From Strigamia acuminata (Eukaryota > Arthropoda > Chilopoda > Geophilomorpha > Linotaeniidae): a stretch of DNA of 64,000 nt. A program made the translations under genes and the position numbers. Each line of letters starts with the position of its first letter. The stretch's first letter is position 1. Positions 1-10,811 of the stretch are shown in pieces. The DNA is taken from assembly GCA_949358305.1 (NCBI GenBank), contig OX442318.1, positions 15,482,517-15,546,516 on the forward strand. The letters are read 5' to 3'. Under the pieces are notes generated by a model. It did not search any database and was not told where the DNA came from. It saw only the letters and a program-made list of their open reading frames with translations.

Positions 1-185
1 NNNNNNNNNNNNNNNNNNNNNNNNNNNNNNNNNNNNNNNNNNNNNNNNNNNNNNNNNNNNNNNNNNNNNNNNNNNNNNNNNNNNNNNNNNNNNNNNNNNN
101 NNNNNNNNNNNNNNNNNNNNNNNNNNNNNNNNNNNNNNNNNNNNNNNNNNNNNNNNNNNNNNNNNNNNNNNNNNNNNNNNNNNNN
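1..185. other. Assembly gap (N run)
   Basis: All bases are N. The gap removes the rest of the minus-strand A2 element whose 5' LTR and leader follow it, so neither the coding part of A2 nor the true left boundary of the family A cluster can be judged. Confidence 1.
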
Positions 186-480
186 TCTTCAAAAGATCGC
201 CGACCGATTTCGAAAATCGGGAAAAAAATCGCCGTCCGATTGTGAAAATCGGGAAAAACTTCTGAAAAAAAATTCGCCGTACACCGGGGTACTAAGCGAG
301 ATGAAGTTCTATGTGGCCACACTGTACTCCGGGGTACAAAGTGTGTCGAGACATCGGAAATTCGGCGAAAAACTGGAAATAAACAAAAATTTCCGCACAA
401 ATCGCGAAAAAATCGCGAAATTTACGGAAAATTAGTGAAAAAACGAGGCACTGGTGTCTTTCCAGGCCTCTGCTACCACT
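186..480 (-). mobile_element. Copia family A2, partial 5' leader with primer-binding site
   Basis: Read on the minus strand, an LTR end is followed by AGTGGTAGCAGAGGCCTGG. The first 12 bases of the PBS (467-478) are complementary to the 3' end of initiator tRNA-Met including CCA. The leader that follows resembles the family A leader (TTTTTTC-rich, CGCGATTTTTTCGCG-like runs). It holds two GC-rich hairpins around 279-296 and 314-347 of the kind seen in all copia leaders here. The open reading frame on the minus strand at 292-648 spans leader and LTR and is not convincing as a gene. The element continues into the N gap. Confidence 0.75.
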
Positions 481-1033
481 TGTAGCACTGTGGCGCAATA
501 AATGCACGATAAATCGTGCTGGAAGCGTGAAAATAACGTGCTCACGGCAATGCATGAGCTGGAAAAATTGCCGTGATGCGTAAACGCGAGTTCGGGTCTG
601 TATTGGGCCAGAAAACGCGTGTACCACACTTATAAAGACGTGTGGCACATAAACTAATACTGATAATTAACAAAATACACTTTAATTCGAGAAAACTTAC
701 ATAATTGATCCAAAAACCATTTGAAAACATAGAGAAACACACTGGCTGTGTGCGCGGCCATTTGCAAAGTGCCAGAGACATCTGGTGGCCGAAAATAGAA
801 ACAATAAGTAGAAATACACACAGAATAGAGGATGCATGATGCCAGATGGATAAGACACATCTAAAAGGCATCATGCATTCCCTTTACACAGAAACTAAGG
901 AAAAACATAAGAAACAATACTAAATTACCCCGAATAAGAAAAGATAACCGATGGATAATAAAATAAACATTTCAAAGTCATTTCACATCGAAAAACGATT
1001 TAATTAGGTGAAAAGCGGTTCCAAAGTCCAACA
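481..1033 (-). repeat. A2 5' LTR (553 bp)
   Basis: On the minus strand it starts TGTTGGACTTTGG at 1033 and ends GCTACA at 481, two bases before the primer-binding site. It contains paired GGCATCATGCAT / ATGCATGATGCC arms at about 834-885, a GTAAGT on the minus strand near 695-700 and a GGCCAT motif near 758. Its outer terminus joins directly to an internally truncated family A copy at 1034, without any recognisable host flank. Confidence 0.8.
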
Positions 1034-4000
1034 CGATCCAGGTTCCTACCGTTCATTTCGTCCAATCTCACGAATGGATTGTTGACTGCGGCGCCACCGA
1101 CCACGTTTCACACGTTAAATCGTGGTTCTTGGACTTTGTTGAGGTCGTCCCTTTTAATATCGAATTGGGACAAGGAAGCTCCAAAGTTACCGGAAAAGGG
1201 AATGTTCCAGTCAAGTCACTCATCGATGGCTGTGAATGCACCGTACTTCTCCGCGATGTTTTGTACGCACCTGATTTCGGCGCTAATTTAATTTCGGTTT
1301 CGCGAGTCGATAAATGTGGGCATCACATACACATTTACAATTCGGAGTTGCATACATATGGGACGGATATCAAACAAAGTGTTCTTCGGGCGAAGCAAAA
1401 GTCAGGACTTTACTTCGTAGATGGACTAATTTCGCCATTTGCGTCGCCGACTGTTGTTTCAAGTACACCGCCCATCCCAATGTCACCTCCGACTACTGCG
1501 CCGATGACTCTCATCACGAAGGAGGAAGATTTTCCTGCACTACCGGCAAAGAAGTCCAGACAGAAATCGAACGTCCAGATAACTGACTTCCGCCTGCCTA
1601 TCTCTCCCAACACCTTACTACTGCCTCCTCCTTCCCCGATTATTCCAACTCCTGTTCCCGGATCTAAACCACAACAGATCCGGATGTATTCCAACGTCCT
1701 ATCATCTCCTCCGTCTCCCGTTGCCACGACTACGGCAGTCCCACCTCCTAAAAAGGTTATAACGCCGACTGCGAACGTTGCGGATGCCACGGGATTATGG
1801 CATGCCAGGTTGGGCCATCTCCACACCAAAGCCATGCGGACTTTGGCGAACAATTCCCAAGTTTATGGACTCGATCCGGCTGCGGTTCGACAAGAACTTT
1901 CCTGCAACTCATGTCGCATTGCCAAGTCCACGCGCGCCTCGCATAAACCGATTCCCACACCTTCGACGACCAAACCGTTGGAGTTGCTGCACATGGACGT
2001 CTGGGGCCCGTCAAGACTGATTTCGATTGGCGGTGCTGATTATGCCTTCTCCATTGTTGACGACGCGACCCGATATTCGTGGATTTTTCCGATTGCACGC
2101 AAATCCGACGTCTTCACAACTTTCAAAGACTTTGTCTCTCGCGTTGAACGTATTACGGATTCCCGCGTCAAATCAATTCGCACGGATCGCGGCGGGGAAT
2201 TTATTTCTAAGACTTTTGACCGTTACCTCGCTGACAAGGGCATTGTCGCACAACGGACCAATCCCGGAAGCCCGCAAATGAACGGGGTCGCCGAACGCCT
2301 AAACCGGACGATGGGCGACTATCTTCGCTCCGTTACCTCCGAAACCGGTTTTCCGCACACACTTTGGGCTGAACTCGCTGTGACATTTTCGTACGTTAAA
2401 AATCGCAGCCCGCATTCGAAACTTAACGACGAAGTTCCATATGTTTTATGGCGCCAGCGTGCCCTCTCCGTCAAACATTTCCGAAAAATTGGTTCTAAAT
2501 GCTGGGTGCATTTCACCGCACCCGGGCGCAACAAAATGGATCCACGGGCGTGGGAAGGATTCCTCGTAGGTTACGCCTCCAACACTCGCGGTTATCGGGT
2601 TTGGAATCCGGCTACGAACACCGTCACGGAATCCGTTCACGTTCAAATCGATGAACGTCAGAATTTCAAACGCTCGCCGTTTTACGTTCCGGATCCCTAC
2701 GAAAATGCTCCATTCATGGAGGAGCCTTCTCGCGTCACTACACCGTCTCGTGTCACTTTTGACGATGGCGCTTTCCCATCTGTCCCCTGGTCACGTCGAC
2801 GTCGTGATTCCGACGATGAATCGTCTAATGACGATGATGAATTCCGCCATCGGGCTCCGTCAAGCGCTTCATCAGTCGCTTCATATCGCTCCGTCCTCGA
2901 GGAGGTCGAAGAGGACATTGCTGATGAATTGCCTCCTCCTATTCTGTTTGCGGACGATGTACCGGAGGACATCGATTTGGACGTCACGCCTGACCCACCA
3001 CTTCCGCTTTACCGTCCTCGGAGGAGATTACGTCCCGATGCTTTGGCTCGTCAACCTCACACCCCTGAGGCCAGCGATAGTGAACTCGACGTTGATCACG
3101 ATATCGAACAATTTTTCGAACGCTATCCCGAACGTGATTTCGAGCACGACCCCGAAGATGATCCACTTGATAATCTCCTCGATGATCTCCTCGATAAGGC
3201 AGCCGCCTTACCAGCGGCCGCTGCAACGCCTGCACCGCCCCTCGCTCCGTTACGCGCTCTTCACTGCCCCTATCGTTTTATTGGTGGAGATACGCCCTTC
3301 AGCGGATGGAGGAGGGAAGAGCATCTCCGGAAAGAACAAGCGCCTGGTAAAATCAAGGTCGACGTTTATTACTATCCGGAGCACGGTGTCCGCTTAAGGT
3401 CGAGAGGGGACATCGAAAGATATTGCGTCGCTCACCAACTTCCGTATGAGGAGGACATTTTCTTTTTCGGCAACCTCGAACATCAATTGCAGGACGAGCA
3501 ACCTGTTCATCGCGTCCTTATGTGTTTTCGAGAGCCGTCCACGTACGCCGAAGCAGTCAAGCTACCCGAGGCACCGAAATGGACGGAGGCAATCGATGAG
3601 GAGCTCACGACTTTCAAGGAACGCGAAGTTTATAAGGAAGTTCCACGACCCCCGGACAAGACAATCCTCGGGTGTAAATGGATTTTTCGGTTGAAATCGG
3701 ATGCCACCGGGAAAATTCACCGCTACCGTGCTCGACTTGTCGCACAAGGTTTCCGCCAAACAATGGGCGTTGATTTCGATGAAGTTTTTAGTCCGGTGGT
3801 TAACTTCGTGCTCATCCGATTCTTTTTCTGCCTCCTAGTCGTTTTACTAGGATGGAGGGATCTCCACCTCGACGTCAAGTGTGCCTACCTTTACGGCGAC
3901 CTCGACCACGAAATTTACATGCGGATTCCCGCCGGCGCCACATGCACCTCACCCGACAACGTCTGGTTGTTAACCAAGTCACTTTACGGTCTTCACCAGT

Positions 4001-5058
4001 CGGGGCGCATGTGGTACCAGAAGCTCAACGAGACGTTAACCGACCTCGGATTCCAGAAATTTCCCGCTTGTAATTGCGTTTACGCATTTGGACATTCGGC
4101 TGTTATGTTAGTCTACGTGGACGATATCGTCGTATTTTACGCGTCGGAGAGTATCCGAGACCGTATTTTGGCGCTGATTTCCAGCAAATTCGACATCGTC
4201 AACCTCGGCCCAATAACCAAATTACTCGGGGTAGAATTCGTGCGTCGCGATGGGAAAGTTTTCATGTCCCAACGCTCCTACATCGACAAACTTCTTAAAA
4301 AGTTCAACGTTTCGTCAGATGCACTCATTAAAGTGCCTGTCACACCGGGGACCACGCTCGTCAAAGGCTCGTTGGATAATCTCCCGGACTTTCCGTACCG
4401 ATCGCTCATCGGATCGTTATTATTCCTCGCCTCTCGCACTCGTCCCGACATATTATACTCGGTCATCGCTTTATCGCAGTATAATAACTGCTACGACCAC
4501 CGCCACATCAAGTGTTTGCTCCAAGTTCTCAAATACGTGGCGAACACGAGCGATTTCTCGATCGAACTCTCGGGGTGTAATTCCAGTCAGCTGTGGGGAT
4601 ACACAGATGCGTCGTGGGCGAGTGACATTGCGACATCGAGAAGCTTCGGAGGATACATCATTTATATCGGTTGTGTGCCAATTGGCTGGAGCTGCAAAAA
4701 GCAGACCAGCGTCGCCTGTTCCACCATGGAAGCCGAATTTGTAGCACTAGTCGAAATCGTTAAAGAGTTATACTGGTTGGACAGTATCTATCGAGTCTTT
4801 CCACCGTTAAACCGATTATCGAAACCGATTATTTTCTCCGATGCCCTCGCCTCGATCCAATTCACGAACAACGACATCGAGAACTCGAAAACCAAACATA
4901 TTCGAGTGAAGTTCCATTGGCTTCGAGAATGGCATATTGCCGGATGCTTCGAACTCCGCAAAATTCCGGGTGAAATAAATGTTTCGGATATTTTCACGAA
5001 ATGGCTTAGTTCCGAACGCCTCCGAAATTTGTTGTCCCGGATCTTCATCTCGAAATAA
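1034..5058 (+). pseudogene. Family A gag-pol, 5'-truncated copy (protease to RNase H)
   Basis: Corresponds base for base to 12983-17007 of the complete element, so it begins just before the retropepsin domain. It lacks leader, 5' LTR, capsid and zinc knuckle. The frame is open throughout: retropepsin DCGATDH, GAG-pre-integrase zinc region, DD35E integrase, acidic spacer, MBD-like block, reverse transcriptase with YVDD and RNase H ending with the usual stop. The translated part appears identical to that of the complete copy, so it is young. The start is an abrupt join to the outer end of the A2 LTR, as expected of an incomplete minus-strand cDNA rather than of decay. Confidence 0.9.
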
Positions 5059-5104
5059 TTTCATCGAACTGTTAATATCGACATTGCACATCGAAGGAGG
5101 GAAT

Positions 5105-5677
5105 TGTTGGTCCTTGAAACCACTTCGGACGTTTATTTAACGCTTTTTCGATGCACAATGACGCTACCTGAACTTTTTCACATCATTGGTCGTTATATTT
5201 CCTTTCCCCAAATGATTTGGTGTTTATTTCCTACTTAACTGGTTGTTACCAGTTTATTTCCGTATATTTACTTTATGTTGTAAGGGAAATGCATGGTGCC
5301 TGCATTAACTGTGTCTTAACACACTGGGCATCATGCATCGCCTATCTGTTTATACCTGTGAGTCGCTCGCTTCTGTCACCAGAGCGCACTCCCTTTTATT
5401 CCAAGATGGCGACGCACACTGCTAAGTGTGCTCCTGTGCTTTTCAATCCTGTTTTCGTAAGTTTTAGGTTAATAAATCGTTTATTTTGTTTATAAATAAT
5501 TCGTTTCTTGTGTCTGCACGTAGATAAGTGCAGACACCACGCAAATTCGACCAGAACCGGCTCGAATTCGCGTACACGACGCGCCGCACGTCTCGTGCGT
5601 GCCATATCGTGCGTGTTGGCTTATTTTTAAGCGTTTCCACTGCCTAGTCTGTGCTGTTTTTGCAGCATACCACCACA
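5105..5677 (+). repeat. Family A LTR, 3' of truncated copy
   Basis: 573 bp, TGTTGGTCC...ACCACCACA, preceded by the purine tract AAGGAGGG. Instead of host DNA it is followed by AT and a copy of the primer tRNA (next feature). It has an AATAAA near 5471, a GTAAGT near 5457 and a CAAGATGGCG motif near 5402. Confidence 0.95.
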
Positions 5678-5679
5678 AT

Positions 5680-5745
5680 TGGTAGCAGAGGGTGGTTTCG
5701 ATCCACCGGCCTCTGGGTTATGGGCCCAGCACGCTTCCACTGCGC
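5680..5745 (-). tRNA. Initiator tRNA-Met (CAT) copy, 5'-truncated, fused to an LTR (pseudogene)
   Basis: The minus strand reads initiator tRNA-Met from position 10 to the 3' end. It has the D-arm GCGCAGTGGAAGCG, the anticodon stem-loop CTGGGCCCATAACCCAG with anticodon CAT and initiator-type GGG/CCC pairs, the T-arm GGTGGATCGAAACCACC with A54 and A60 typical of eukaryotic initiators, then CTCTGCTA plus the non-genomic CCA. The first nine bases are missing, so no acceptor stem can form: not a functional gene. The presence of CCA and direct fusion at the LTR end show it was copied from the mature primer tRNA by reverse transcriptase during plus-strand strong-stop synthesis. It is followed by 25 bases (5746-5770) of unrecognised origin before the next LTR. 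Confidence 0.92.
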
Positions 5746-5770
5746 AGACAAATCTCAGTAATTTCGACGA

Positions 5771-6343
5771 TGTTGGTCCTTGAAACCACTTCGGACGTTT
5801 ATTTAACGCTTTTTCGATGCACAATGACGCTACCTGAACTTTTTCACATCATTGGTCGTTATATTTCCTTTCCCCAAATGATTTGGTGTTTATTTCCTAC
5901 TTAACTGGTTGTTACCAGTTTATTTCCGTATATTTACTTTATGTTGTAAGGGAAATGCATGGTGCCTGCATTAACTGTGTCTTAACACACTGGGCATCAT
6001 GCATCGCCTATCTGTTTACACCTGTGAGTCGCTCGCTTCTGTCACCAGAGCGCACTCCCTTTTATTCCAAGATGGCGACGCACACTGCTAAGTGTGCTCC
6101 TGTGCTTTTCAATCCTGTTTTCGTAAGTTTTAGGTTAATAAATCGTTTATTTTGTTTATAAATAATTCGTTTCTTGTGTCTGCACGTAGATAAGTGCAGA
6201 CACCACGCAAATTCGACCAGAACCGGCTCGAATTCGCGTACACGACGCGCCGCACGTCTCGTGCGTGCTATATCGTGCGTGTTGGCTTATTTTTAAGCGT
6301 TTCCACTGCCTAGTCTGTGCTGTTTTTGCAGCATACCACCACA
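5771..6343 (+). repeat. Family A LTR
   Basis: 573 bp, complete at both ends (TGTTGG...CCACA). Its 3' end is followed by AT and 17 bases complementary to the tRNA 3' end (6346-6362). A few substitutions distinguish it from the other A LTRs (for example TTTACACC for TTTATACC near 6016). Confidence 0.95.
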
Positions 6344-6345
6344 AT

Positions 6346-6362
6346 TGGTAGCAGAGGGTGGT
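6346..6362 (-). tRNA. tRNA-iMet 3'-end copy fused to LTR (17 nt)
   Basis: TGGTAGCAGAGGGTGGT is the complement of tRNA positions 76 to 60. The element's own sequence at this place (11387 onward) is TGGTAGCAGAGGCCTGG, so the GGTGGT part must come from the tRNA. The copy ends next to m1A58, the usual stop for plus-strand strong-stop DNA. It is followed by about 20 bases inverted from the integrase region (matching the complement of about 13900-13921), then by family A pol. Confidence 0.75.
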
Positions 6363-6377
6363 CGTCGAAGGTGTGGG

Positions 6378-8907
6378 AATTTCGGTTTCGCGAGTCGATA
6401 AATGTGGGCATCACATACACATTTACAATTCGGAGTTGCATACATATGGGACGGATATCAAACAAAGTGTTCTTCGGGCGAAGCAAAAGTCAGGACTTTA
6501 CTTCGTAGATGGACTAATTTCGCCATTTGCGTCGCCGACTGTTGTTTCAAGTACACCGCCCATCCCAATGTCACCTCCGACTACTGCGCCGATGACTCTC
6601 ATCACGAAGGAGGAAGATTTTCCTGCACTACCGGCAAAGAAGTCCAGACAGAAATCGAACGTCCAGATAACTGACTTCCGCCTGCCTATCTCTCCCAACA
6701 CCTTACTACTGCCTCCTCCTTCCCCGATTATTCCAACTCCTGTTCCCGGATCTAAACCACAACAGATCCGGATGTATTCCAACGTCCTATCATCTCCTCC
6801 GTCTCCCGTTGCCACGACTACGGCAGTCCCACCTCCTAAAAAGGTTATAACGCCGACTGCGAACGTTGCGGATGCCACGGGATTATGGCATGCCAGGTTG
6901 GGCCATCTCCACACCAAAGCCATGCGGACTTTGGCGAACAATTCCCAAGTTTATGGACTCGATCCGGCTGCGGTTCGACAAGAACTTTCCTGCAACTCAT
7001 GTCGCATTGCCAAGTCCACGCGCGCCTCGCATAAACCGATTCCCACACCTTCGACGACCAAACCGTTGGAGTTGCTGCACATGGACGTCTGGGGCCCGTC
7101 AAGACTGATTTCGATTGGCGGTGCTGATTATGCCTTCTCCATTGTTGACGACGCGACCCGATATTCGTGGATTTTTCCGATTGCACGCAAATCCGACGTC
7201 TTCACAACTTTCAAAGACTTTGTCTCTCGCGTTGAACGTATTACGGATTCCCGCGTCAAATCAATTCGCACGGATCGCGGCGGGGAATTTATTTCTAAGA
7301 CTTTTGACCGTTACCTCGCTGACAAGGGCATTGTCGCACAACGGACCAATCCCGGAAGCCCGCAAATGAACGGGGTCGCCGAACGCCTAAACCGGACGAT
7401 GGGCGACTATCTTCGCTCTATTACCTCCGAAACCGGTTTTCCACACACACTTTGGGCTGAACTCGCTGTGACATTTTCGTACGTTAAAAATCGCAGCCCG
7501 CATTCGAAACTTAACGACGAAGTTCCATATGTTTTATGGCGCCAGCGTGCCCTCTCTGTCAAACATTTCCGAAAAATTGGTTCTAAATGCTGGGTGCATT
7601 TCACCGCACCCGGGCGCAACAAAATGGATCCACGGGCGTGGGAAGGATTCCTCGTAGGTTACGCCTCCAACACTCGCGGTTATCGGGTTTGGAATCCGGC
7701 TACGAACACCGTCACGGAATCCGTTCACGTTCAAATCGATGAACGTCAGAATTTCAAACGCTCGCCGTTTTACGTTCCGGATCCCTACGAAAATGCTCCA
7801 TTCATGGAGGAGCCTTCTCGCGTCACTACACCGTCTCGTGTCACTTTTGACGATGGCGCTTTCCCATCTGTCCCCTGGTCACGTCGACGTCGTGATTCCG
7901 ACGATGAATCATCTAATGACGATGATGAATTCCGCCATCGGGCTCCATCAAGCGCTTCATCAGTCGCTTCATATCGCTCCGTCCTCGAGGAGGTCGAAGA
8001 GGACATTGCTGATGAATTGCCTCCTCCTATTCTGTTTGCGGACGATGTACCGGAGGACATCGATTTGGACGTCACGCCTGACCCACCACTTCCGCTTTAC
8101 CGTCCTCGGAGGAGATTACGTCCCGATGCTTTGGCTCGTCAACCTCACACCCCTGAGGCCAGCGATAGTGAACTCGACGTTGATCACGATATCGAACAAT
8201 TTTTCGAACGCTATCCCGAACGTGATTTCGAGCACGACCCCGAAGATGATCCACTTGATAATCTCCTCGATGATCTCCTCGATAAGGCAGCCGCCTTACC
8301 AGCGGCCGCTGCAACGCCTGCACCGCCCCTCGCTCCGTTACGCGCTCTTCACTGCCCCTATCGTTTTATTGGTGGAGATACGCCCTTCAGCGGATGGAGG
8401 AGGGAAGAGCATCTCCGGAAAGAACAAGCGCCTGGTAAAATCAAGGTCGACGTTTATTACTATCCGGAGCACGGTGTCCGCTTAAGGTCGAGAGGGGACA
8501 TCGAAAGATATTGCGTCGCTCACCAACTTCCGTATGAAGAGGACATTTTCTTTTTCGGCAACCTCGAACATCAATTGCAGGACGAGCAACCTGTTCACCG
8601 CGTTCTTATGTGTTTTCGAGAGCCGTCCACGTACGCCGAAGCAGTCAAGCTACCCGAGGCACCGAAATGGACGGAGGCAATCGATGAGGAGCTCACGACT
8701 TTCAAGGAACGCGAAGTTTATAAGGAAGTTCCACGACCCCCGGACAAGACAATCCTCGGGTGTAAATGGATTTTTCGGTTGAAATCGGATGCCACCGGGA
8801 AAATTCACCGCTACCGTGCTCGACTTGTCGCACAAGGTTTCCGCCAAACAATGGGCGTTGATTTCGATGAAGTTTTTAGTCCGGTGGTTAACTTCGTGCT
8901 CATCCGA
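6378..8907 (+). pseudogene. Family A pol fragment (protease C-terminus to early RT)
   Basis: Matches 13239-15768 of the complete element: the end of the protease region, integrase with DD35E, acidic linker, MBD-like block and the first part of reverse transcriptase up to VNFVLIR. The frame is open from the LTR side to 8964 only because the joined sequence happens to lack stops. It carries private variants (for example CACCGCGTTCTT near 8597). It lacks gag, the YVDD box, RNase H and a normal 5' leader, so it cannot be functional. At 8904-8907 it switches through CCGA into an inverted copy of itself. Confidence 0.88.
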
Positions 8908-9180
8908 AAAATCCATTTACACCCGAGGATTGTCTTGTCCGGGGGTCGTGGAACTTCCTTATAAACTTCGCGTTCCTTGAAAGTCGTGAGCTCCTCATCG
9001 ATTGCCTCCGTCCATTTCGGTGCCTCGGGTAGCTTGACTGCTTCGGCGTACGTGGACGGCTCTCGAAAACACATAAGAACGCGGTGAACAGGTTGCTCGT
9101 CCTGCAATTGATGTTCGAGGTTGCCGAAAAAGAAAATGTCCTCTTCATACGGAAGTTGGTGAGCGACGCAATATCTTTCG
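8904..9180 (-). repeat. Inverted duplication of 8502-8778
   Basis: 277 bases that are the reverse complement of 8502-8778, forming a hairpin with a 125-base loop. The inverted arm shares the private substitutions of the adjacent copy (near 8537 and 8597) instead of the consensus, so it was templated by this copy. The junction lies in the 4-base microhomology CCGA. The next 18 bases (9181-9198) are a direct-orientation scrap of the acidic linker. Confidence 0.85.
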
Positions 9181-9200
9181 CCTTACCAGCGGCCGCTGAT

Positions 9201-9773
9201 TGTGGTGGTATGCTGCAAAAACAGCACAGACTAGGCAGTGGAAACGCTTAAAAATAAGCCAACACGCACGATATAGCACGCACGAGACGTGCGGCGCGTC
9301 GTGTACGCGAATTCGAGCCGGTTCTGGTCGAATTTGCGTGGTGTCTGCACTTATCTACGTGCAGACACAAGAAACGAATTATTTATAAACAAAATAAACG
9401 ATTTATTAACCTAAAACTTACGAAAACAGGATTGAAAAGCACAGGAGCACACTTAGCAGTGTGCGTCGCCATCTTGGAATAAAAGGGAGTGCGCTCTGGT
9501 GACAGAAGCGAGCGACTCACAGGTATAAACAGATAGGCGATGCATGATGCCCAGTGTGTTAAGACACAGTTAATGCAGGCACCATGCATTTCCCTTACAA
9601 CATAAAGTAAATATACGGAAATAAACTGGTAACAACCAGTTAAGTAGGAAATAAACACCAAATCATTTGGGGAAAGGAAATATAACGACCAATGATGTGA
9701 AAAAGTTCAGGTAGCGTCATTGTGCATCGAAAAAGCGTTAAATAAACGTCCGAAGTGGTTTCAAGGACCAACA
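9201..9773 (-). repeat. Family A LTR, inverted
   Basis: Complete 573-bp LTR on the minus strand, followed at 9774 by AAT and the purine tract (complement at about 9776-9783). The AT retained at 9199-9200 is the first two bases after the LTR, after which the sequence jumps to the templated scrap 9181-9198. Confidence 0.95.
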
Positions 9774-10766
9774 ATTCCCTCCTTCGATGTGCAATGTCGA
9801 TATTAACAGTTCGATGAAATTATTTCGAGATGAAGATCCGGGACAACAAATTTCGGAGGCGTTCGGAACTAAGCCATTTCGTGAAAATATCTGAAACATT
9901 TATTTCACCCGGAATTTTGCGGAGTTCGAAGCACCCGGCAATATGCCATTCTCGAAGCCAATGGAACTTCACTCGAATATGTTTGGTTTTCAAGTTCTCG
10001 ATGTCGTTGTTCGTGAATTGGATCGAGGCGAGGGCATCGGAGAAAATAATCGGTTTCGATAATCGGTTTAACGGTGGAAAGACTCGATAGATACTGTCCA
10101 ACCAGTATAACTCTTTAACGATTTCGACTAGTGCCACAAACTCGGCTTCCATGGTGGAACAGGCGACGCTGGTCTGCTTTTTGCAGCTCCAGCCGATTGG
10201 CACACAACCGATATAAAAGATGTATCCTCCGAAACTTCTCGATGTCGCAATGTCGCTCGCCCACGACGCATCTGTGTATCCCCACAGCTGACTGGAATTA
10301 CACCCCGAGAGTTCGATCGAGAAATCGCTCGTGTTCGCCACGTATTTGAGAACTTGGAGCAAACACTTGATGTGGCGGTGGTCGTAGCAGTTATTATACT
10401 GCGATAAAGCGATGACCGAATATAATATGTCGGGACGAGTGCGAGAAGCGAGGAATAATAACGATCCGATGAGCGATCGGTACGGAAAGTCCGGGAGATT
10501 ATCCAACGAGCCTTTGACGAGCGTGGTCCCCGGTGTGACAGGCACTTTAATGAGTGCATCTGACGAAACGTTGAACTTTTTAAGAAGTTTGTCGATGTAG
10601 GAGCGTTGGGACATGAAAACTTTCCCATCGCGACGCACGAATTCTACCCCGAGTAATTTGGTTATTGGGCCGAGGTTGACGATGTCGAATTTGCTGGAAA
10701 TCAGCGCCAAAATACGGTCTCGGATACTCTCCGACGCGTAAAATACGACGATATCGTCCACGTAGA
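9774..10766 (-). pseudogene. Family A pol 3' fragment (RT C-terminus and RNase H)
   Basis: Minus-strand match to 16061-17053 of the complete element. Coding lies at 9820-10766, from the YVDD box through RNase H (TDASWAS, MEAEF, FSDAL) to the stop. Several substitutions relative to other copies match a slightly older variant. It is truncated at its 5' side inside reverse transcriptase, which fits a short incomplete minus-strand cDNA. Beyond it lie 45 bases (10767-10811) of filler that iterate pieces of the LTR start (GTTGGTCC, CATCCGTG). Confidence 0.9.
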
Positions 10767-10811
10767 CCATCCGTGTTGGTCCATCCGTGTCGGTGGTGCG
10801 TTGGTCCTACG

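Noticed and set aside
1410-1853. 147-codon antisense frame (also at 6498, 13359, 23490, 24584)
   Set aside because: Shadow of the proline/threonine-rich protease-integrase linker; low complexity and glycine/valine-rich because of codon bias on the sense strand.
2651-3397. 248-codon sense-strand frame overlapping the linker and MBD-like block of family A
   Set aside because: Out-of-frame shadow of gag-pol without a plausible start or domain, present in each copy only through sequence identity.
5217-5495. A 92-codon frame recurring at 5217, 5883, 9383, 10924, 17166, 17907 and 28391
   Set aside because: It recurs only because it lies in the family A LTR, starts on a non-ATG or chance codon, and has no recognisable domain. 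Identity among copies reflects their youth, not selection.
5680-5745. Functional initiator tRNA-Met gene on the minus strand
   Set aside because: The first nine bases are missing, so the acceptor stem cannot form, and CCA is encoded, which eukaryotic tRNA genes lack. It is a copied tRNA fragment.
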